6,246 nucleotides of DNA, taken from contig JAGHBW010000111.1 in NCBI GenBank assembly GCA_021160765.1, positions 1-6,246 on the forward strand. The letters are read 5' to 3'. Position 1 is the stretch's first letter. Every line of letters starts with the position of its first letter. Below are positions 4,920-6,246 of this stretch, piece after piece. This DNA comes from Thermoplasmata archaeon. Its GTDB lineage: Archaea > Thermoplasmatota > Penumbrarchaeia > Penumbrarchaeales > EX4484-36. The position numbers and the translations under genes were made by a program. The notes under the pieces were generated by a model, which did no database searches, was not told where the DNA came from, and saw only the letters and a list, made by a program, of their open reading frames with translations.

Positions 4920-6246
4920 TTACACTGGATAATATTTTACGTACTTACCTTCCCTCTTTTTCTTTATGAGGCCCATCCTATACAGTTCGTTTAGATGATA
5001 GTTGAGGTCCGTCTGAGATTTTTTAAATATCCTGCTTAGGCTCTTTTGAACAGTCCCTGGGTTGTCCATAATATATTCAAGCAATCTCTTTTTGATTGGA
5101 GAGAGATAACTGAAGTTTTCCGGCATCCTTTTGTCCATATGGTAGAAGATTTTGTACTTACCAACCCGTCTTGAACGAATGAGTTCCTCCCTTTCAAGGA
5201 TCCTCAGGTGGTGCATAAGAGTGCCGTTGGTAAGGCCAAGGTCCCTTTTGAGCTCGGAATAGGTTGCATACGGTTTAGCCTTCAAGTAGCCGAGGATCTC
5301 CCATCTAACCCCGCTCTCTAACTTCTCCTTTTTGAGCTTTGAATACAAAGGAACGAAAAGTGAGAGCAGTTTGTATCGCAGTGCTTCTCTATGCAGAACC
5401 TCTACAAAGAGAAGAAGAGTGAGGAAGGTTTGAATTACGACAACAGCGACTGGAAGACCACCCCACCCGTTGCCTCCACCGTCCTCATCATCTGGGACGT
5501 TGGGAAGAATCACGACATTATCTGTCCCTTCGTTGAGATTTCCACCCTCTCCCGGCGTTGTTTCACCAATCTCTTCTGTGGTGTCCTCCTCTCCTCCCGT
5601 CTGGGAGGCGTTATTCTCTTCCTGTTCGTCATCAGTTTCCTCATCACTTTCAGGAGCGGGCTCCTGATTGGGTTTTTCTTCACTAAGCTCCGGCTGAGGG
5701 GGTGGTGTCTCTGGGATGGGGGATAGAAGGGGATTTGGAACATTGGCTATGTTGTTCTTCTCATTGCTCTCTAGCAACATATCATGAGGATCCAGCACAA
5801 TGGTGATGTTGCTGTAGGACTTGCTTGCGAAGAGAGTTACATTGATAACATATGTGTGGCCAGGAGATAAATGTACAACAGTGTCAGCCTTTACTAGGAG
5901 TGAGTCGTAGAGTATATGATACTCCATATCGTCAAGGGGTTCAACACCATGGTAGACTATCTCAGCTTTGAAGGTGACCTCGTCCTCATTGTTTAGAACC
6001 GCTTCCACATTTAAAAGATCAAGGTCCACGAGAACAGGCTCAATCTCCAGCTCTAATCTATTGTTGCTCATATCATGGTCTTCAAATCCCGGGGGCGGTG
6101 TAATGAGTAGCGATATGTTATGGTTGGGGAGGGAGCACTCAATCTTGATGTTTATTTTTCTTCTTTCACCCGCCTTCAGAAGACCTAAATTTAAGCTGTG
6201 TGTCGGGTTTGAGTCCTTCCATACGGATAGTGTGGCACCTTTAACC
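4920..6246 (-). CDS. Membrane-anchored regulator: CARDB-like ectodomains, one transmembrane helix, two winged helices (5' end outside window)
   Basis: The frame is open from the right edge to a TAA at 4922-4920, giving 441 visible residues. The ATG at 6071 is internal: 58 in-frame residues precede it and complete a CARDB-like beta-sandwich, including SLNLGLLKAGERRKINIKI and ending SNNRLELEIEP. A second CARDB-like unit spans about 71-170 and ends in the matching LLESNEKNNIANV. A proline-, glutamate- and aspartate-rich linker (about 171-258) is followed by one hydrophobic helix (about 263-283, LPVAVVVIQTFLTLLLFVEV) and a basic HREALRYK, predicting the sandwiches outside and the C-terminus inside. 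Two winged-helix domains follow at about 314-371 (NGTLMHHLRILEREELI) and 383-441 (TDLNYHLNELYRMGLIKKK), both of the ArsR/MarR-like archaeal type. Three N-glycosylation sequons (NVT, NIT, NAS) fall on the predicted outer side. The likely role is a one-component membrane transcription regulator; ligand and targets are unknown. It is followed 13 nt later by mcm. Confidence 0.85.
   Translation of the reverse strand, partial: VKGATLSVWKDSNPTHSLNLGLLKAGERRKINIKIECSLPNHNISLLITPPPGFEDHDMSNNRLELEIEPVLVDLDLLNVEAVLNNEDEVTFKAEIVYHGVEPLDDMEYHILYDSLLVKADTVVHLSPGHTYVINVTLFASKSYSNITIVLDPHDMLLESNEKNNIANVPNPLLSPIPETPPPQPELSEEKPNQEPAPESDEETDDEQEENNASQTGGEEDTTEEIGETTPGEGGNLNEGTDNVVILPNVPDDEDGGGNGWGGLPVAVVVIQTFLTLLLFVEVLHREALRYKLLSLFVPLYSKLKKEKLESGVRWEILGYLKAKPYATYSELKRDLGLTNGTLMHHLRILEREELIRSRRVGKYKIFYHMDKRMPENFSYLSPIKKRLLEYIMDNPGTVQKSLSRIFKKSQTDLNYHLNELYRMGLIKKKREGKYVKYYPV

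Noticed and set aside
4927..4938. AAAATATTATCC on the minus strand as a TATA box for mcm
   Set aside because: It is the coding sequence for the conserved wing end KYYP of the upstream gene, so its AT content is explained by codons. A promoter here cannot be excluded but is not supported.
5510..5700. Repeat-like, low-complexity segment as a repeat array or CRISPR remnant
   Set aside because: There are no regularly spaced identical units; the bias comes from an acidic, proline-rich protein linker.
5391..5743. Open frames on both strands around the linker of the membrane regulator
   Set aside because: They arise from the repetitive GAA/GAG/CCT-rich linker codons. The regulator frame is continuous with recognisable domains on both sides.
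6069..6071. ATG as start of a 383-residue regulator
   Set aside because: The same frame is open for 58 further codons to the window edge and completes a CARDB-like domain, so this is an internal methionine.

Overview
The window is archaeal chromosomal DNA. The clearest markers are a single-chain archaeal MCM replicative helicase, a radical-SAM enzyme of the archaeosine (RaSEA) family, an archaeal DUF424 protein, and AT-rich TATA-type promoter sequence in place of bacterial -35/-10 boxes. A euryarchaeal source is likely. The membrane protein that joins CARDB-like external domains to two winged helices would fit a Thermoplasmata-like lineage, but that placement is only a guess. I found no rRNA, tRNA, CRISPR array, insertion sequence or phage gene. 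Coding density is very high, and no stretch over 300 bases lacks a gene.

Layout, left to right. (1) Bases 1-303, minus strand: the first 101 codons of purE (purine biosynthesis), cut by the left window edge. (2) Bases 304-373: a short divergent promoter region with an imperfect 17-bp palindrome. (3) Bases 374-1519, plus strand: a protein with four CBS domains followed by a domain resembling the HPF/S30AE ribosome-hibernation family. (4) Bases 1520-6246, minus strand: a tightly packed cluster transcribed right to left. Its order of transcription is a membrane-anchored CARDB/double winged-helix regulator (cut by the right edge), mcm, DUF424 and the RaSEA-type radical-SAM enzyme. The spacings are 13 nt, 0 nt and a 1-nt overlap, so the last three genes, and probably all four, share a transcript. 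The cluster runs convergently into the CBS gene with only 4 nt between stop codons.

Two themes stand out. The left pair links purine synthesis (purE) to a predicted adenine-nucleotide sensor fused to a ribosome-binding-like domain, through a shared divergent control region. This suggests a nucleotide-responsive switch on translation. The right cluster places a predicted transmembrane transcription regulator directly in front of the replicative helicase, followed by a DUF424 gene and a tRNA-modification gene. This extends the known archaeal tendency for replication and translation genes to sit together. Both functional readings are inference; the domain architectures and gene spacing are read directly.

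Two genes run past the window edges and must be treated as partial: purE (3' end missing) and the membrane regulator (5' end missing; the ATG at 6071 is an internal methionine).
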